NCBI GenBank assembly: GCA_039566865.1 | Contig: CM076955.1 | Location: 18,769,501 to 18,833,500 of the forward strand | DNA from: Aurelia coerulea | Lineage: Eukaryota; Cnidaria; Scyphozoa; Semaeostomeae; Ulmaridae | Direction: 5' to 3' | Length of the DNA: 64,000 bases | In this document: positions 10,673 to 23,672 of the stretch, piece after piece | Layout: every line of letters begins with the position of its first letter | How positions within the stretch are numbered: the stretch's first letter is position 1 | Program-made: the position numbers and the translations under genes | Notes under the pieces: generated by a model | Database searches by the model: none | The model's input: only the letters and a program-made list of their open reading frames with translations | Told to the model about the DNA's origin: nothing

Positions 10673-12407
10673 TATGGGATGGAGAATTCGCCGTAAGATT
10701 CTGGTCCATGATTTACATGATATTGGCATTTAAATTCTATTTCCGAAAAAGACAATTGTATTGAATTCTTATTTCACTGGCAAGTCACAAATCCTTTACC
10801 AGCATTTGCTAATTTCTGGGTCGCAATGATGAGTGATTTTACCAAACAAAATGTTCACATCTGAGTTAGGTCGCGTAATTCCACAGCCGTGTTACCTAAC
10901 GTGTTATCTTACGTGTTACCTTGTTACTCACCTGGTACAACGATTACATCTAGATAAACTGTATGTAATAAACTTTAAACAATTTAGTCTCTTCCATTAC
11001 TAACACGTCCAACTGAGCGTAATAATTTGGCTGTTAGCGGTACCTTCTTTATACAACATAGAGAAGCTGCAGCTGAGGGGTGCATGGCTGTTGGCCTCAT
11101 CGGCCAGCTCAAGGTTAATTCGGCAAGGACAGTGGCATTTGGGATTTCACAGCAATGGCCAGCCACAAAATGTGCTTGTTTTGCCAGCCAAAATTATCGT
11201 CCTAATTTTAGAGAAAGTTACACAAATATAGGTACTACTTTAAACTCCTTCAAAGCCAATTACTAGGAGAATCAATATAACAAAAATCACTTCGTAGGTC
11301 TCGCGGTAAGCCATGTGGTTATGACCCCAATATATTTGTTTTTACTAGTTTCATAGCTTTTTGGCAAGAATTCGAGAATCGTGGAAACACGATCATGTGT
11401 AAATTTGGATCATACGAGCACCTGTTTTCTCATGGTTTCAACTTAACAGTTCTAAAAACGTTCAAAGTTGTGCTCTTGGGAGATTTTTAACAAATTTCCT
11501 GATTCGGGATCGTAGTGCTAAAAGAAACTGGTTTTTCGTGAGAAATTTGTTCATACAGCATTATAGCCGCTGTGGTGGTGCTACCCTGGGTGCCATATCC
11601 ACATCTGCCCAACCAAATTATTCTATGATGAAATAATATATATGGAAGCGATCGTGAAGTGATTTGAATCAAGCTAGTTTGTCCAACTAGCTGCAAGTAA
11701 AGTTGCAGGGATGAAATAGGTAGGCTGGGGATAAAATAAGGCGTGCTGAGTGCTGGAAAGCAGCAAATCATGATCTGTTAAAAGCAGCATTTGCAACGTT
11801 AAAGAGGTTAGTTCAAACAGTTGTAGCTGGGGGAGATGTGGGAGTTATGATTCATACTACCCTGGGTGCCAGACTACGAGGCTCTGTCACCCACGGTAGA
11901 TTCTTACAAAAACTGATACCCCTTTTTGCTTAAACCCATTATACCTCAAGGTTACCAATTTCCAGACCCTATGTCCAAAAGAAAGGCCTTTCTGGTGTCA
12001 TCCTTCTGCTTTTGACAATACTAAAGTTCTTCTTAGTTTTGCAAGTTAGCCTGAAAAGTCCACCACAGCACTCTTTGCGAATATTTCTGTTCGTGTAAGC
12101 AATTCGTATAATATTGTAAATATGATAACATTGATCATTTTGCTAATTTATCTTAAAGCAGTTTTCATGTTAATTAACTAGATGAACACTTCAACTACTC
12201 AGGCTTGCTGTTAATATCCTTAGGATATCAAGCAACGTTTACTGTAGACTCTACAGTGTAAAGAGAAACACGTATGCAACGTAGCACATATTTATCGCAG
12301 ATGTATTACGATAGTCGTTAGTCGTTGTCCCCTAAAAGACCTAATCGGCTAAGGTTTGTTTTAATCATTTCAAGTCATGTGACCATACTCTTGAGAAGCT
12401 TTAGTAT

Positions 12408-12664
12408 TACTGTAAAAGCTCTATTGAGCCCCGGAGGGTGGGCCTTATAACTTTGGACACTTTTTAGTCCTTTTCCACCACATTTTGCGGTATAAACGTA
12501 CGATTTTACGAGTTAAATACATGAATTCGACACAGTTTTTATCTCAAACCATAACTTATTAAGCTCAACAAATGGAAAATCTTTGGTAACCTCTGGAATT
12601 GGATATAAGTGGGGGGGGGGGGGGGGCTTAATAGAGAGGGAGTCTTAATAGAGCTTTTACGGTA
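12408..12664. mobile_element. Family E TIR element (TACYGTAAAAGCTCTATT ends)
   Basis: Starts TACTGTAAAAGCTCTATTGA and ends TAGAGCTTTTACGGTA. The interior has a poly-G run and repeated CTTAATAGAG words. Other copies: 34,741-34,935, 40,219-40,600 and 59,806-60,078. Confidence 0.85.
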
Positions 12665-13910
12665 TGCTACTTTTTGCACTCATGGCACAACTTTGCATGG
12701 CACAAAATATATTAGAGAAATCAAAAGAGGTTTTATGAAGGGATTGATCACATGACTTGAAATGGGTGTAAACAAGCCTTGGCCGATTTTGTCTATTTGT
12801 GTTCAAGGACGCTATTTATTGATCTGTTCAAACTGTTATATTTCACAGCTGAAATGCTATGATTTGCCAACATTGATTGAGACTGGCAATTGATTCTTAA
12901 CAACTGCAAAAGTCAAAACTGACCAAAGTCTGTCCCAAGTTAGATAGCAGGCGAGATTTGCGATAACGCAAAATTAATCATACAAACTACTTGGATTGTT
13001 TTTATTCGCGCATACTTCACTGCTACCCAGGGTCACATTTCACCTGATATTTATTCTAAGACAGACTTTGGAGGAAATTGACTTTTTATTTCTCAAGAAA
13101 TCAAAGAAACATTGATATTGGCATAAGAATTCAGTTTGTTTGCGTTTCTTTTCCGGGCCTAGAAATAGCGACCATTGAGAACCTGTCTTTTTCCTAGAAG
13201 TAGACCAATCAAAATCATATCCACGTTTATGAGTCCAAGTTTGAACACAAAGACCCACTATATGATGTAGTAAGTCCACATTAACTCCAGCAGATCAGCA
13301 TTTAATCGTTTATTTTTACTACTTCTCTTTGAATCCACGTTGACACATTTAGGCATTTAGAAAATTCTTGCACGCGTTGCGTTCTTAGTTGGCTCGCGTC
13401 ATTTGATCCTTCGTTTGACCTTGGCCTATTCGAAACTGTGTTCCACGCCTTATGCAATTCCTTTGCCAAAACTCTCTCTGTTGAATAGTGGTTTACATAA
13501 TCTTCTTAATTATTGTTAATTTATCATTTAAGCGTCACTCGAATAAAAACTCCGCCTTTGGTCATTTCTGCACAATGATTTCTTTTAGTCTAATCGGGGG
13601 TAATCGTGCCCCGCTGCGTATGGGCCGAATTTGGGAGGGAATAAATCTAAAATAAACTAACACTCATTGAAAAGTTGATGAAAGATTACAAAAAGCTGTT
13701 TCGATGGATTTGTATCACTATTTCTAGAGACCAATGCGTCCATAGTGGATCAGGAATACTTATTGGACGCATTCTTAGCATGGCCACTTGCAGGCCAAGG
13801 TGTGCACTTGTCCAAGTCTCACTTTCCTTTCATCGGTTGATTGAGCCACAGGTAGCAGCGTATGATTGTAAAATTAGTGAAGATATTAATGATATACAAC
13901 CTTATTATAT

Positions 13911-14072
13911 TCCATATCGTCGTTCTCTGTTTTGATGATGTTCCTCGCGTCTCTCCATCAAAACATTAGGCCTATTTGGATGTTCTTTGGGGACTGGGTT
14001 GATTAATAGGCCTAACGTTTTGGTGGAAAGACGCGAGGAACATCATCAAAACAGAGAAAGACGATATGGAAT
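13911..14072. repeat. Near-perfect hairpin
   Basis: TCCATATCGTCGTTCTCTGT pairs with ACAGAGAAAGACGATATGGA, and GATGATGTTCCTCGCGTC pairs with GACGCGAGGAACATCATC. The loop lies near 13,970-14,010. Arms are about 65 bases. Confidence 0.85.
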
Positions 14073-14650
14073 ACCGGGTGCGCCAAAATAAACTATGCAC
14101 GTTTGGCAGGCCACAATAAATCGTGCACAGGTCCGACTTTGGAAATTTATGACTTAATTGTTAGCAGAAAGCCGGAATTAGATACTGGGATTTTTGCAAA
14201 TTTTTTCATTTTCGTTTTTAGAGCAAGAAGCGAGTTTCCTAAAATGTTAGTTTTCGAAAAAGACTGAAAACGATCAAAAAACATCGATCAAGTTTTCCAA
14301 AGAATATGAATAACTTGTTCGTGGTGATTTGTTTAAAAATCGACCAATTGTAATCTGCTGTACGAGAATTCGTACTAAACCCCCAAATCCCCCTGAAAAC
14401 GTTTTCTCTTTGTTCATTCATGTTGAATCTTTCAAAATTTGATCGACGTTTTTTGATCGTTTTCAATGTTTTGAACATTTTAAGAAACTCGCTTCTGGCT
14501 CTAAAAACTGATAACGGAAGAATTTGCCAAAAGTCCTAGAATCTAATTCAGGCTTTCTGCTAACGATTAAGTCATAAATCTTCAAAATCGGTTCAGTGTC
14601 GATCTATTGTGGCCTGCAAACGTGCATAGTTTATTTTGGCGCACCCGGTA
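14072..14650. mobile_element. Family C foldback MITE, copy 1
   Basis: Bounded by TACCGGGTGCGCCAAAATAA and TTATTTTGGCGCACCCGGTA. The left half (GCACGTTTGGCAGGCCACAA onwards) returns inverted in the right half. TA at each end suggests a TA target, as in Tc1/mariner-like elements. Copies 2 and 3 are at 36,810 and 44,499. Confidence 0.85.
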
Positions 14651-15232
14651 TAATAAGGTTGTTTATCATTATTATGTTCACTAATTTTACAATCATACGC
14701 TGCTACCTGTGATTGAACCATAAAAATGCAAAACGTCAATCGACTGATGGAAGAAAGTGAGACTTGGACAAGTCCAGCCAAGGTGTGTCCGGAAAGCCAA
14801 TGGACAAATATGGATGTACTAATCTTCACAGTATAAAAGACAACGGAGAATCGATGGATTTACAAATTTGTTTCAAAAGGCAGTCTTTTTCCTTGACTTT
14901 GAGTGGATTGACAAATAAGACCAGAAAACTTCGCTGGAAGAATTTTTCAGACTGATTTTCATAATTTTGGCATGAAACAATCTTACAAACTTCTAGAGAA
15001 GAGAAGTAGCGTTTTGCGTATTTCTTTCTAATTTGATACAATTTCCCTGATTTTTTAAATTTGAACCTTAGAAAATTGCCAAGAAATTCATATGAAAATC
15101 ACCCGAGTTTACCAGCACACAAATTACTGCAGGGTCAACTTCGGTGCACTCGCTGACTAGACAGAAAGAAGTGCCTGGAGGCTTTTCCAAAAGAATCTTT
15201 CGGCTTTCCATGGATTCAAAGGATAACTACAG

Positions 15233-15618
15233 TACACGTATCTTTTTAAGAAACTAAGGTCTGGGGCTGGTAGGCAGTTTCTTAAATTTTTTAGCTATTT
15301 TGGTACCAAAAGTTTCTTCCTTGTTTCTTATATCTTTAGTGCCGGAAGTGTAGAGTTACTTTAGCTTTGCTAAGGACGCTCCCTAATGCCTTAGTAAGAT
15401 CTCAAAACAAGTAAATAACATAATTCGCACTCAAAATAATGTCCACACAGTTGCTATAACTGTACAGTGTCGAACATTTTCGATTGCGCTGGGAAAATTG
15501 AAACTGCAAATTACAAATGTTTCTTTGCTTCTTAAATTCAGGTAGTGTTGTTTCTTAACTTTAGAAAAATTGAGCCTACTGCCTCTTATAAGCTGTTTCT
15601 TATCAAAAAATATGTGTA
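15233..15618. mobile_element. TIR element, CAGTAA-like group
   Basis: Left TACACGTATCTTTTTAAGAA and right TTCTTATCAAAAAATATGTG then TA are approximate complements. GGCAGTTTCTTAA-like words recur inside. Ends are more diverged than in the other copies. Confidence 0.6.
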
Positions 15619-16588
15619 TTCATTTCTGCAGACGTTTCAAAACGTTCTTTTTTGGTTCGTTCAACTAAACGTTGTTCGATCTCCAACAAAACTGGAGAAC
15701 TGGGGTGGGCTGGAGGACTAGGCCGAGTCTAACCACAACTCCTTTCGCGCTCTTTCGTTGTTCAAGATGGCCGTCGTCGTGCAACCTTGCAGCTAAGAAA
15801 GATGTCTGATGTGAGAAAACGAGTCTAGTTTTGCAAATTAAGTTGATATGAGGTTTGTTTTATGTCATCTTTCTTGTATCTTATTATAAGATGAATTATC
15901 TTCGTTTGTCAAATACATTGCACATCGTGAGTGAACGCAAGAAAGGGGTGTTGATAGGCCCAGCCGCCTCTCTATCTATAGAAGACGGCCTAGTAACGGA
16001 GGGAGTAATCAGTCAATTATGGTCTTGTCGATTGTGAAGCTGCTTGATGGTACGTCGCTGTTTTGGTGGTTAGATGGTATCAACCATTTATCATTACTTA
16101 GTGTCGTAGACTGCCTTGTCCAAAAAAAAATGTAGTGAGCTGCTAGGACAGGGTTTTTAGGCTACCAAAACGGAAAGCCCCCCAGACTCCTTTTATGTTG
16201 CGCACGCGGAAGGTCTTCAATTTCAGTGTGTAATTTCAAGTATAACAAAGAAAGAACAATAGATTCCTTGTTTTTAAAACAATAGCCAGACACACATCTT
16301 GTGTGCGCACTTTGCAAACTTATCAGTCTGACTGGGAAGTTAGCAAAGTGCACATGATGGAAGACGCGCACGTGGCTTTTATTTGAAAACAATGACTCCG
16401 TTGTTTTTCCTTTGTTCTGCTTGAAATTTGACACAGAAGATCTTGTGTGCCTGCAACATAGAATGCAATCTGGATGGACAGTCTTTGCGAATTTTCCAAA
16501 GTGTGATGAAAGCCTGGTGTTTCAAAATGCCCTGAAGAGCCTTTTGACTTTTGATTTTTTAATTCTTAATGGCATTGGCACGTTCAGA

Positions 16589-17316
16589 TTAACCCTATTC
16601 CACCTGGGCTCTTTTTATTCACTCCTCACCTGGGGGGGGGCCAATATGGCCCCCCCTAATTATTTCCAAAACCAATAGAGCTATGAAGTTGTAACTTTGT
16701 ACACAGTATCAACAATCTTTTGTGATTCTAATTAAGTAATGAAAGTTTAATTAGTCACGTGACTTGTTGCTAGGCAACTAGATATGTTGTGGCCAGTCTG
16801 CAATAAGGTTATGTATGGAAACTACAATGATGTCGTATATTTTAGAGAAAACAAAATTTGTTCTTATAAACTGTTAAAAATCTTGCACAACATTCTCGCA
16901 AAATAATATATTAATTTTCAATTTTTTACACATCTTTTCGAACAATGACGTCATAAATCTATGTGACGTCATATGTCTAAAAAACTCTAAACATAAATAA
17001 AAATTAACAAACTATATATCATATGAAAGCCATCAATGAGAGCAATTCAATGACACTAATTACAACAAAATCGAACACGGATGGACTAAAATATAAACAA
17101 TTTAGTGTTTTCTTTTGTGACATCTCTCCAAACAAGGGCATTCAGTGGTCACATGACTCATATAATTAAAAAGAAATTTGTAGAATCTTGTAGAGCATTA
17201 AATTTTAGGAAAAGTTAGTTGGTACCAGCATTCTGTCTCATATCGTCAAAGAGCTGTATATCAATGTTTGGTTGGGGGGGCCATAATGGCCCCCCCCCCA
17301 GGTGGAATAGGGTTAA
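16589..17316. mobile_element. TTAA-bounded MITE (piggyBac-like ends)
   Basis: Starts TTAACCCTATTCCACCTGGG and ends CCCAGGTGGAATAGGGTTAA, a perfect terminal inverted repeat. Next to each end is a second pair of the form GGGGGGCCANTATGGCCCCCC. TTAA followed by CCCT is typical of the piggyBac superfamily. The left end carries a small extra insertion of about 26 bases. No transposase. Confidence 0.85.
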
Positions 17317-19375
17317 GACTGAAAGAATGTGTTATGCTAAATCAGCCAACAATTTTGTAAGATGGCCTAAGTCAGATTTCATGGAAATTTTGCAGTTTCC
17401 ACAGTTAAGAACAATAGATTGAGACAATAGATCTTTTGTTTATTGCTAACTGCATGGCTCAGATTGAAAACCACGTAACTGCAGTGCTCAATGCAAGGTG
17501 AGCGCGCAATACAAACTTTTCAGTCCATGGAGATGGAGTTTGTAAAACAAGACAACCATATTGCTTTACATGGCTCAAAAATAATGCAAGTGATTGTAGG
17601 TCTACCTACCTTTATCATGCCAAAAAGCTTTGGGATTTGAGAGTTAGATAATTGGGCACAGGCATGATGAATTTCTTTGATCCTTTCATCGCCCTTTTCT
17701 TGCATAGCTCCTGAAATGTTTTAATCTTGGTGCAAAGTCTTTGAGTTGGTATGAAGGAAGCAAGCTTTCCTAGAGTGTAATTTACTATCCAAGGCAAAAT
17801 ACAACGACCATTCAAACCATCCTTTACAAAGAATCAATTCTTGTGATAAATGATAAAGGAAAACAAAGACATTTTAGCATGAAAAATAATTTGCTTTAAT
17901 CGGATGTAGGAAAAAACTATTTTTGACAATGGTTTTGGAGCATGGAAAAAGTTTGCTAAATTTCTCTAAGACGATGTTCACATGATGCTTGCACAATTTG
18001 AAAACAGCATGAAAATGGTATGGATAGGCCTCCTGCTCACATGAAAGTGATACATTTTTTACTGGCATAATTTGAAAATGGCAGAAAATTGAAAATGGAA
18101 CTCTAAGCAGCTCAATTTGAAAACAGCAGCATGCGAGCACTTCGAAACAGTGAAAACAGAACATGAACAATCAAACAGAACAATGCTTTCAGAATGAGGC
18201 TGGTTGATTCTTTGGTTATAGATATATTTCCGTGGGGTTTAATTGTAGCCACGTTGCTGTGGAGGTGACAACAAGTTTGTTACTGTTAGATTTTCCACTG
18301 TTTTTTTTTAATTATGCCAGCATTGTGTTAAGGTAGTCTGAATATCTTGGCTGAAAAAATTTTTCAGGGACAAACATTTCTGTACCAAATTTGTCTGCAA
18401 ACCTTTTACCTGAATTTTGGCAAAAGATTTTTATCACAAGTGATTTCCTTCATTGGAAAGGAGTGGTTTAATCATGATTTTAAAGGGAATTAACATGGTT
18501 AAAGGCTGGACCAGGCCAAGTTAAAAAGATAGTCTATTGTATTTGAAATCTTTGATACATGCCATTTCATTGTGTAGCTAAGGAAACAATGGGTGCATAG
18601 GCACTTTCTTTGGCCTATTTATAGCAGATATGAGACATTGCAATGTCTATTCCTTTAACCAGTTTTTAAAAGGAAAAACTGCAATGCAGTATCTGCATTC
18701 ATTTGAGATTAGCCAACAAGAAGAATGCAAAGTGATCACAAACTCCAAGTTCTTGAAGGTGGAATTCTGTAAGTAGCTGACATTGTTGTATGTATGTATG
18801 CATGTATGCTGCATCCATTTACCACAAGAATAATTAAAAGATTTACAATATATTTCAAGAGCTAAAAATAGATATATTACAATTTTTATACAAATTGAAT
18901 TAATACCTACAAAAAAAGACGAATTGACCTCATTTCTATAATGGTCCCCTCAGAGGTGGTTTCTTAAACAGAAAATGTAAGATTTAAGAAAAAAGAGAAA
19001 AATAAACAAAATGAAAAGATAAACTTTAAAGTGCTTTTGGATGAAACAGGTTCGAATTACGAGTGTAAGAGAGCATATGAGGTGTCATTAGTACACATAT
19101 AGGTCATCTTCCTCTCTCTGTATATTTTGAAAACATTTTCTATAATCTCTAATAATAATGTTCTGTGCAAAATTGTAGTTGTTAAAGTTGACATGAAGTG
19201 GAATTACTTTTGAAATGTTTTTGATCTTATTTCATCATTTTTCAGAGTTATTCACTCTTTATGAGTATCAGCTGATGATATCATTTTTGTTTGCAAATCG
19301 GAACAATAGCATATAGAAATCCAAGCTAAATAGATGTAATATGAATCGTTTAACAAAATATTATGATGCTGAGAC

Positions 19376-19872
19376 ACAGGTAGTGAGTATCATGGATGGT
19401 ATATTAATTATGGTGTTATAACTGTTAGTTAAAATCACAGGAAGAGTTGAGATACCTTTGTTTTTTCGTTGTATTTCCTGCCCAAACTGTACTCCAATTT
19501 TAACAGTACTTTCCAGGCCAGTCAATCCCCAAATACCTTGTTTTCTTCATTGCGTTTCCTTTCCTAACTGCACTCCAACACAAACTTTGCTGCCTAGGTC
19601 AGTCCTTCCTCAGTCGGGTTTGAAATTCTGCTGCATGAGGAAGGACTGGCCTAGGCAGCAAAGTTTGCGTTGGAGTGCAGTTTGGAAAGGAAACGCAATG
19701 AAGAAAACAAGGTATTTGGGGATTGACTGGCCTGGAAAGTACTGTTAAAATTGGAGTACAGTTTGGGCAGGAAATACAACGAAAAAACAAAGGTATCTCA
19801 ACTCTTCCTGTGATTTTAACTAACAGTTATAACACCATAATTAATATACCATCCATGATACTCACTACCTGT
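19376..19872. repeat. Long near-perfect inverted repeat
   Basis: Left arm from CAGGTAGTGAGTATCATGGA to about 19,605 pairs with the right arm ending TCCATGATACTCACTACCTG. The loop near 19,610-19,640 is short. Arms of about 230 bases differ at only a few positions. No coding content; transcripts would form a long hairpin. Confidence 0.9.
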
Positions 19873-20424
19873 GGCTGAGGAAGGCATTTGCATTGAATAG
19901 ATTGCTTTTGGTAGGTTACCTTGTAGAATAGAACCATATTCAAATTTATTTACTTTTTGACTTTGCGCAAACAAAATGACGTCATCAGCCAATCCTACAT
20001 GATAGTGGATAACTAAAAATTGAAATAAGATACCAGAAATATATTTAACAGGATTTTATTGTCATTCAACGTTGCCATTCGTCTGCATCAATAAGATCTT
20101 CTCTTTAGGTCACATTTAAAGGTAATGTTTCCATGTAAGCACAGCTGCGTATACACTCTTGTCAAAATTTGCTGACGCGATGCTGATGAAGATCATCGAA
20201 GAGCGCACTGTGATTGGTAGAAATCAACTGATCACATGCAAAACTAGAATTTAGATTGCACAACGAGGCTGCCTGCCGTGAGACTTCGGGTTCAGCGGGT
20301 TCAGCTCTGGAATCGCAGCCGCAAGTAAGACATCAATCTGCTTATTTTAGAGCTGGGCTATCTTTTAAGCATTACGGATAAATGATCACATGAAATATCA
20401 CGTGAAAATAGCAACACATTACCT

Positions 20425-20500
20425 TTAACCCTATCTGGACCGGGCTTTTTTGAGCATCCTCAGGCCGAAGGGGGGCTAAATTAGCCCCCCCTCAGAACTC
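20425..20500 (+). mobile_element. Solo left end of a TTAA element
   Basis: TTAACCCTATCTGGACCGGG followed by a GGGGGGCTAAATTAGCCCCCC palindrome resembles the end of the element at 16,589. I could not find a matching right end. Confidence 0.5.
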
Positions 20501-20811
20501 CGAATTGACAAGGGCTAGAAAGATGAAATTTGGTCATTATATGAAACTTAATGTGAAACGTCCGAATATCTAATTTATTTTACTCTAATTGTTGTATTTT
20601 CGATGACGTCATCAATTTTCTTTGTTTTAGGCCAAACACAGTGCTCTTACAGATTTAACTGTAAAAACTTACTCACGAAAAATATTATGCTTCTTATAAC
20701 TTTAATTAACAGATAAAATATCTAAGATAGACTCTCTAAGATAGTCTCTAAGATAGTCTCTCTAAGATATCTAAGATAGAGCAAGTCTATCGAGAGACTC
20801 TCTGTTTCCTT

Positions 20812-20972
20812 CTTCGTCAGTGGTTCTTCATTTGTAATTTATAGGGAGGAAATGCGAAGGAGCATACGAATGACTGAAAAACTGAAAAACCCCATCCGGC
20901 CTCGTTTTCAATCATTCGTGTGCTCCTTCGCATTTCCTCTTTATAAATTACTAACGAAGAATCACTGACGAA
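20812..20972. repeat. Inverted repeat
   Basis: CTTCTTCGTCAGTGGTTCTTC pairs with an imperfect complement near 20,950, and GGAAATGCGAAGGAGCA pairs with TGCTCCTTCGCATTTCC. Arms of about 60 bases. Confidence 0.75.
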
Positions 20973-21002
20973 AAAGAAAGTAGACTTGGAGTCTACCCTC
21001 CC

Positions 21003-21421
21003 GCCCAGGGGGGGTACTCCCTAACTTTAAATACGGGGGGGTCCATGCCACTATTTTTTTGCTGACCCCTAAATATTAAGCCTGATTTTTTGGGGACCCC
21101 AAATATTGAGTCTAACGTTTCGGAGACCCCAAATATTGTTATCTATTTCTGGGGTCCCTGAAATGTTTTGAAAGATTTCAATTTGAGCTTCTTGATCTTT
21201 CTCAGTTTTTGAATAATTCCAAGACATTTATTTCATGATTCGCAACTTCGGGGCCAAATTGCACGATTCTTCCTTTCTTCAGATTCGTTGACCCCAAATA
21301 TTGAATTTTTGCCCATGTTGTAATTCACAGACCCCAAATATTGATTGAACATAAAATTTCGGACCCCAAATATTGGCATGGACCCCCCCGTATTGAAAGT
21401 CAATGAGTACCCCCCCTGGGC
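21003..21421. mobile_element. G-ended TIR element with ACCCCAAATATTG repeats
   Basis: Left end CCCAGGGGGGGTACTC and right end GAGTACCCCCCCTGGG are exact complements. The second-level pair is GGGGGGGTCCATGCC / GGCATGGACCCCCCC. The interior is a degenerate array of ACCCCAAATATTG words. No open frame of note. Confidence 0.85.
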
Positions 21422-22534
21422 CCTCCCAATGGAGAAACTGGCAGTATCCCGAGCAAGATGGGAGTTCTGCAATAGGGGCCAGTCTTTTCACAACTTAGGA
21501 GGTGCTTCCTCAATGAAATTAACAAAGATAGAAGAACATTGAGGTGACACAATGTAGTTACAAATGAACTAATCCTTATTCTGCAAAAGACGGTGGCTCT
21601 CAAGGGGTGCATTAGAAAATAGGAAATATACTTATCAATCTCCAGCCTCTGAGAAGATGACTAATAACCTGTGCTAAAAGCTTTCTTATGAAATCCGTGA
21701 GAAAAAGAGAAAAACTCAGACCTCTTTAAAAAATGTGATAGGACTTAATATGACGTTTACATCTATTAAACAATGTGTTTATCATCAAAGCCTACGGTGT
21801 TAATTAGAAATACTTAGGAAACAGCACCACTCCATAATTGGGGGTCTAACCTATTACCCACAGGATCTCACGGCATGAATAGGCCACCCATTATTTGCTC
21901 TTAATCAAATCTCTTGTGGGAAAGAATTCCGATTGAGGAAATGTATTCTCGCTCGGTTTGTTAAATAACCTGAGAAAAATCATTAATCAGCTACGGATAT
22001 GTGATAGTGGTAACGGAAAAACTCTCCGCACATGATTGATTTGATAAAAAAGATGCGCAGCATCGGTGTGAAAAATAGGCTTCTTTCATCTACATAGTGT
22101 GTGGTGCCTTTCAGTTTTTTGTGGTCTCTGAAGCTGTTGTGGTAGCCCCTATTTGTGATAAAGGAGAATTTTCTATTTTAAGGTGTAAAAGGCCATTTAG
22201 TTTTTAACAGACAAGTATTTAACAATGTAGCAAATGTGAAAAGGACGGGATACAAAACTGGGCGAGTCAATAAAAAGGCCCAGCGTTTGCAAAAATTCTG
22301 CTCCCTGAATATCAAAGCAATAAAACTGAAAACTGTCTTGTTTTATTCCCGATATGTCAAATTAGGTTCAGTAATTTACCCAGCTTTAATCGGCCATTCC
22401 TTCCCGTCGATATGAGAAATTTTCTGCAGAAAGCCCTTTTCGACAACCTGCAAAAACGAAGGAAAACGACAAACAAATTCTCCCTTCGTTTTCCTTCCTA
22501 GCAATAATGACATTCACATGCATTCAATTATTTT

Positions 22535-22602
22535 GTCCTCTTGGGAGAATGGAATCCACCTTCATACCATACTAGGGGGAAGACTTTTTCATTCTCCCAA
22601 GA
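22535..22602. repeat. Short hairpin
   Basis: CTTGGGAGAATG near 22,539 pairs with CATTCTCCCAAG near 22,591, with the loop between them. Confidence 0.6.
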
Positions 22603-23221
22603 GAAAAGCACATGCTAAAGCGTTCTCAAGTCATTGCTCTAAGGTAAACGCATTAGGGAAGCTTGCTCACGATTTTAGCACGTTTTTCAAGGTTTCTCGA
22701 AGGGACATTTTTTAGAAAATCCATTGTAAAATCTTAACGGAGCGACCGATTTCAGTCGGGAAAAATTCTAAAAGCTATTGAACATGTTAGCTATTCAACA
22801 GATAATGTTACAATAGATATTGCAAAAATATCATTGCTTATATATTCAGGATATATCTAAACTTCTGCCTCGGGCATTTTATTTATTTTGTGCAGAAGTC
22901 AATTGGGAGGGGATTCAATTCTCGTACTTTTTAGTAGCTTCTGCCTTTCAAACGCGGGCCTTTTTTTACTCAGCCTGTAGATGTGTGCTTTGTGATGATG
23001 TAAGTGTAAAATGAAGTAAAGATCGGGAACACAGCAAAGCGACAAAAACGACTGCGAAATACGGTACGATTGATAATGAAAACATATATAAAAAATATAT
23101 CTCATTATTTTTTATTTGCCTGTTTAGAAGAGAGAAATTCATCAGAGAAACCTCAAGCGTAATTACACTTGGAGGCATGACCTTTTAAAGGGAATCGACA
23201 CGATTTTGCGTAGCCAGGACA

Positions 23222-23672
23222 GTTCCCCGGGGGGGGGGGGGGGGTACTTGACTAGGGAAGTGACGGGGGTGTGCGGAAAACCTCTCCACACCCTGTACCC
23301 TGTCGCATAAAAAATAGGCCAAAAGTATACCCTGTCGCATAAAAATTTTGCCTCTCAAATACAGTGTAGAACGCAATTTTTGCTTGTGATACCCTGTCGC
23401 ATAAAAATTTTGCCTCTCAAATACAGTGTAGAACACAATTTTTGCTTGTGATGCCCTGTCGCATAAAAATTTTGCCTCTCAAATACAGTGTAGAACGCAA
23501 TTTTTGCTTGTGATACCCTGTCACATAATTTTTTTACTTATTATAATACCCTGTCGCATAAATTTCGTTAGAAAAGGACACCCTGTCGCATAATTTTTAC
23601 CGCAAAAGGACACCCTGTTGAGCGGCACATCCCGTCAGGTCAAGTATGGGAGTGCCCCCCCCCCCGGGGGAG
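23222..23672. mobile_element. G-ended element with 62-bp internal tandem repeat
   Basis: Starts CCCCGGGGGGG then GGTACTTGAC and ends GTCAAGTATGGGAGTGCCCC then CCCGGGG. Inside, a 62-bp unit beginning CCCTGTCGCATAAAAATTTT starts at 23,330, 23,392 and 23,454, with further partial units. It resembles the group at 21,003 in its ends but not its interior. Confidence 0.75.

Larger units (their letters stand above)
13795..14800. mobile_element. Composite of nested inverted repeats
   Basis: The outer arms share GTAGCAGCGTATGATTGTAA at about 13,854 and its complement at about 14,690, extending to GGACAAGT words on both sides. Between them lie a tight hairpin (13,911-14,072) and a complete family C element (14,072-14,650). 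It reads as a foldback element later invaded by family C. Confidence 0.75.

Noticed and set aside
11581..11875. Repeated TACCCTGGGTGCCA at both ends of a 280-bp stretch
   Set aside because: Direct repeats of 14 bases only, with no inverted ends or target duplication. Too little for an element call.
17520..17815. Overlapping minus-strand frames that look partly protein-like
   Set aside because: No domain, no splice sites that join them, and stops between them; weaker than the fragment set at 24,500.
18650..18770. Open frame from ATGCAG to a GTAAGT donor
   Set aside because: No signal peptide or domain, no upstream promoter features, and short enough to be chance.
19458..19790. Nearly identical open frames on opposite strands
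   Set aside because: They are the two arms of the inverted repeat read outward. Symmetry, not coding, produces them.
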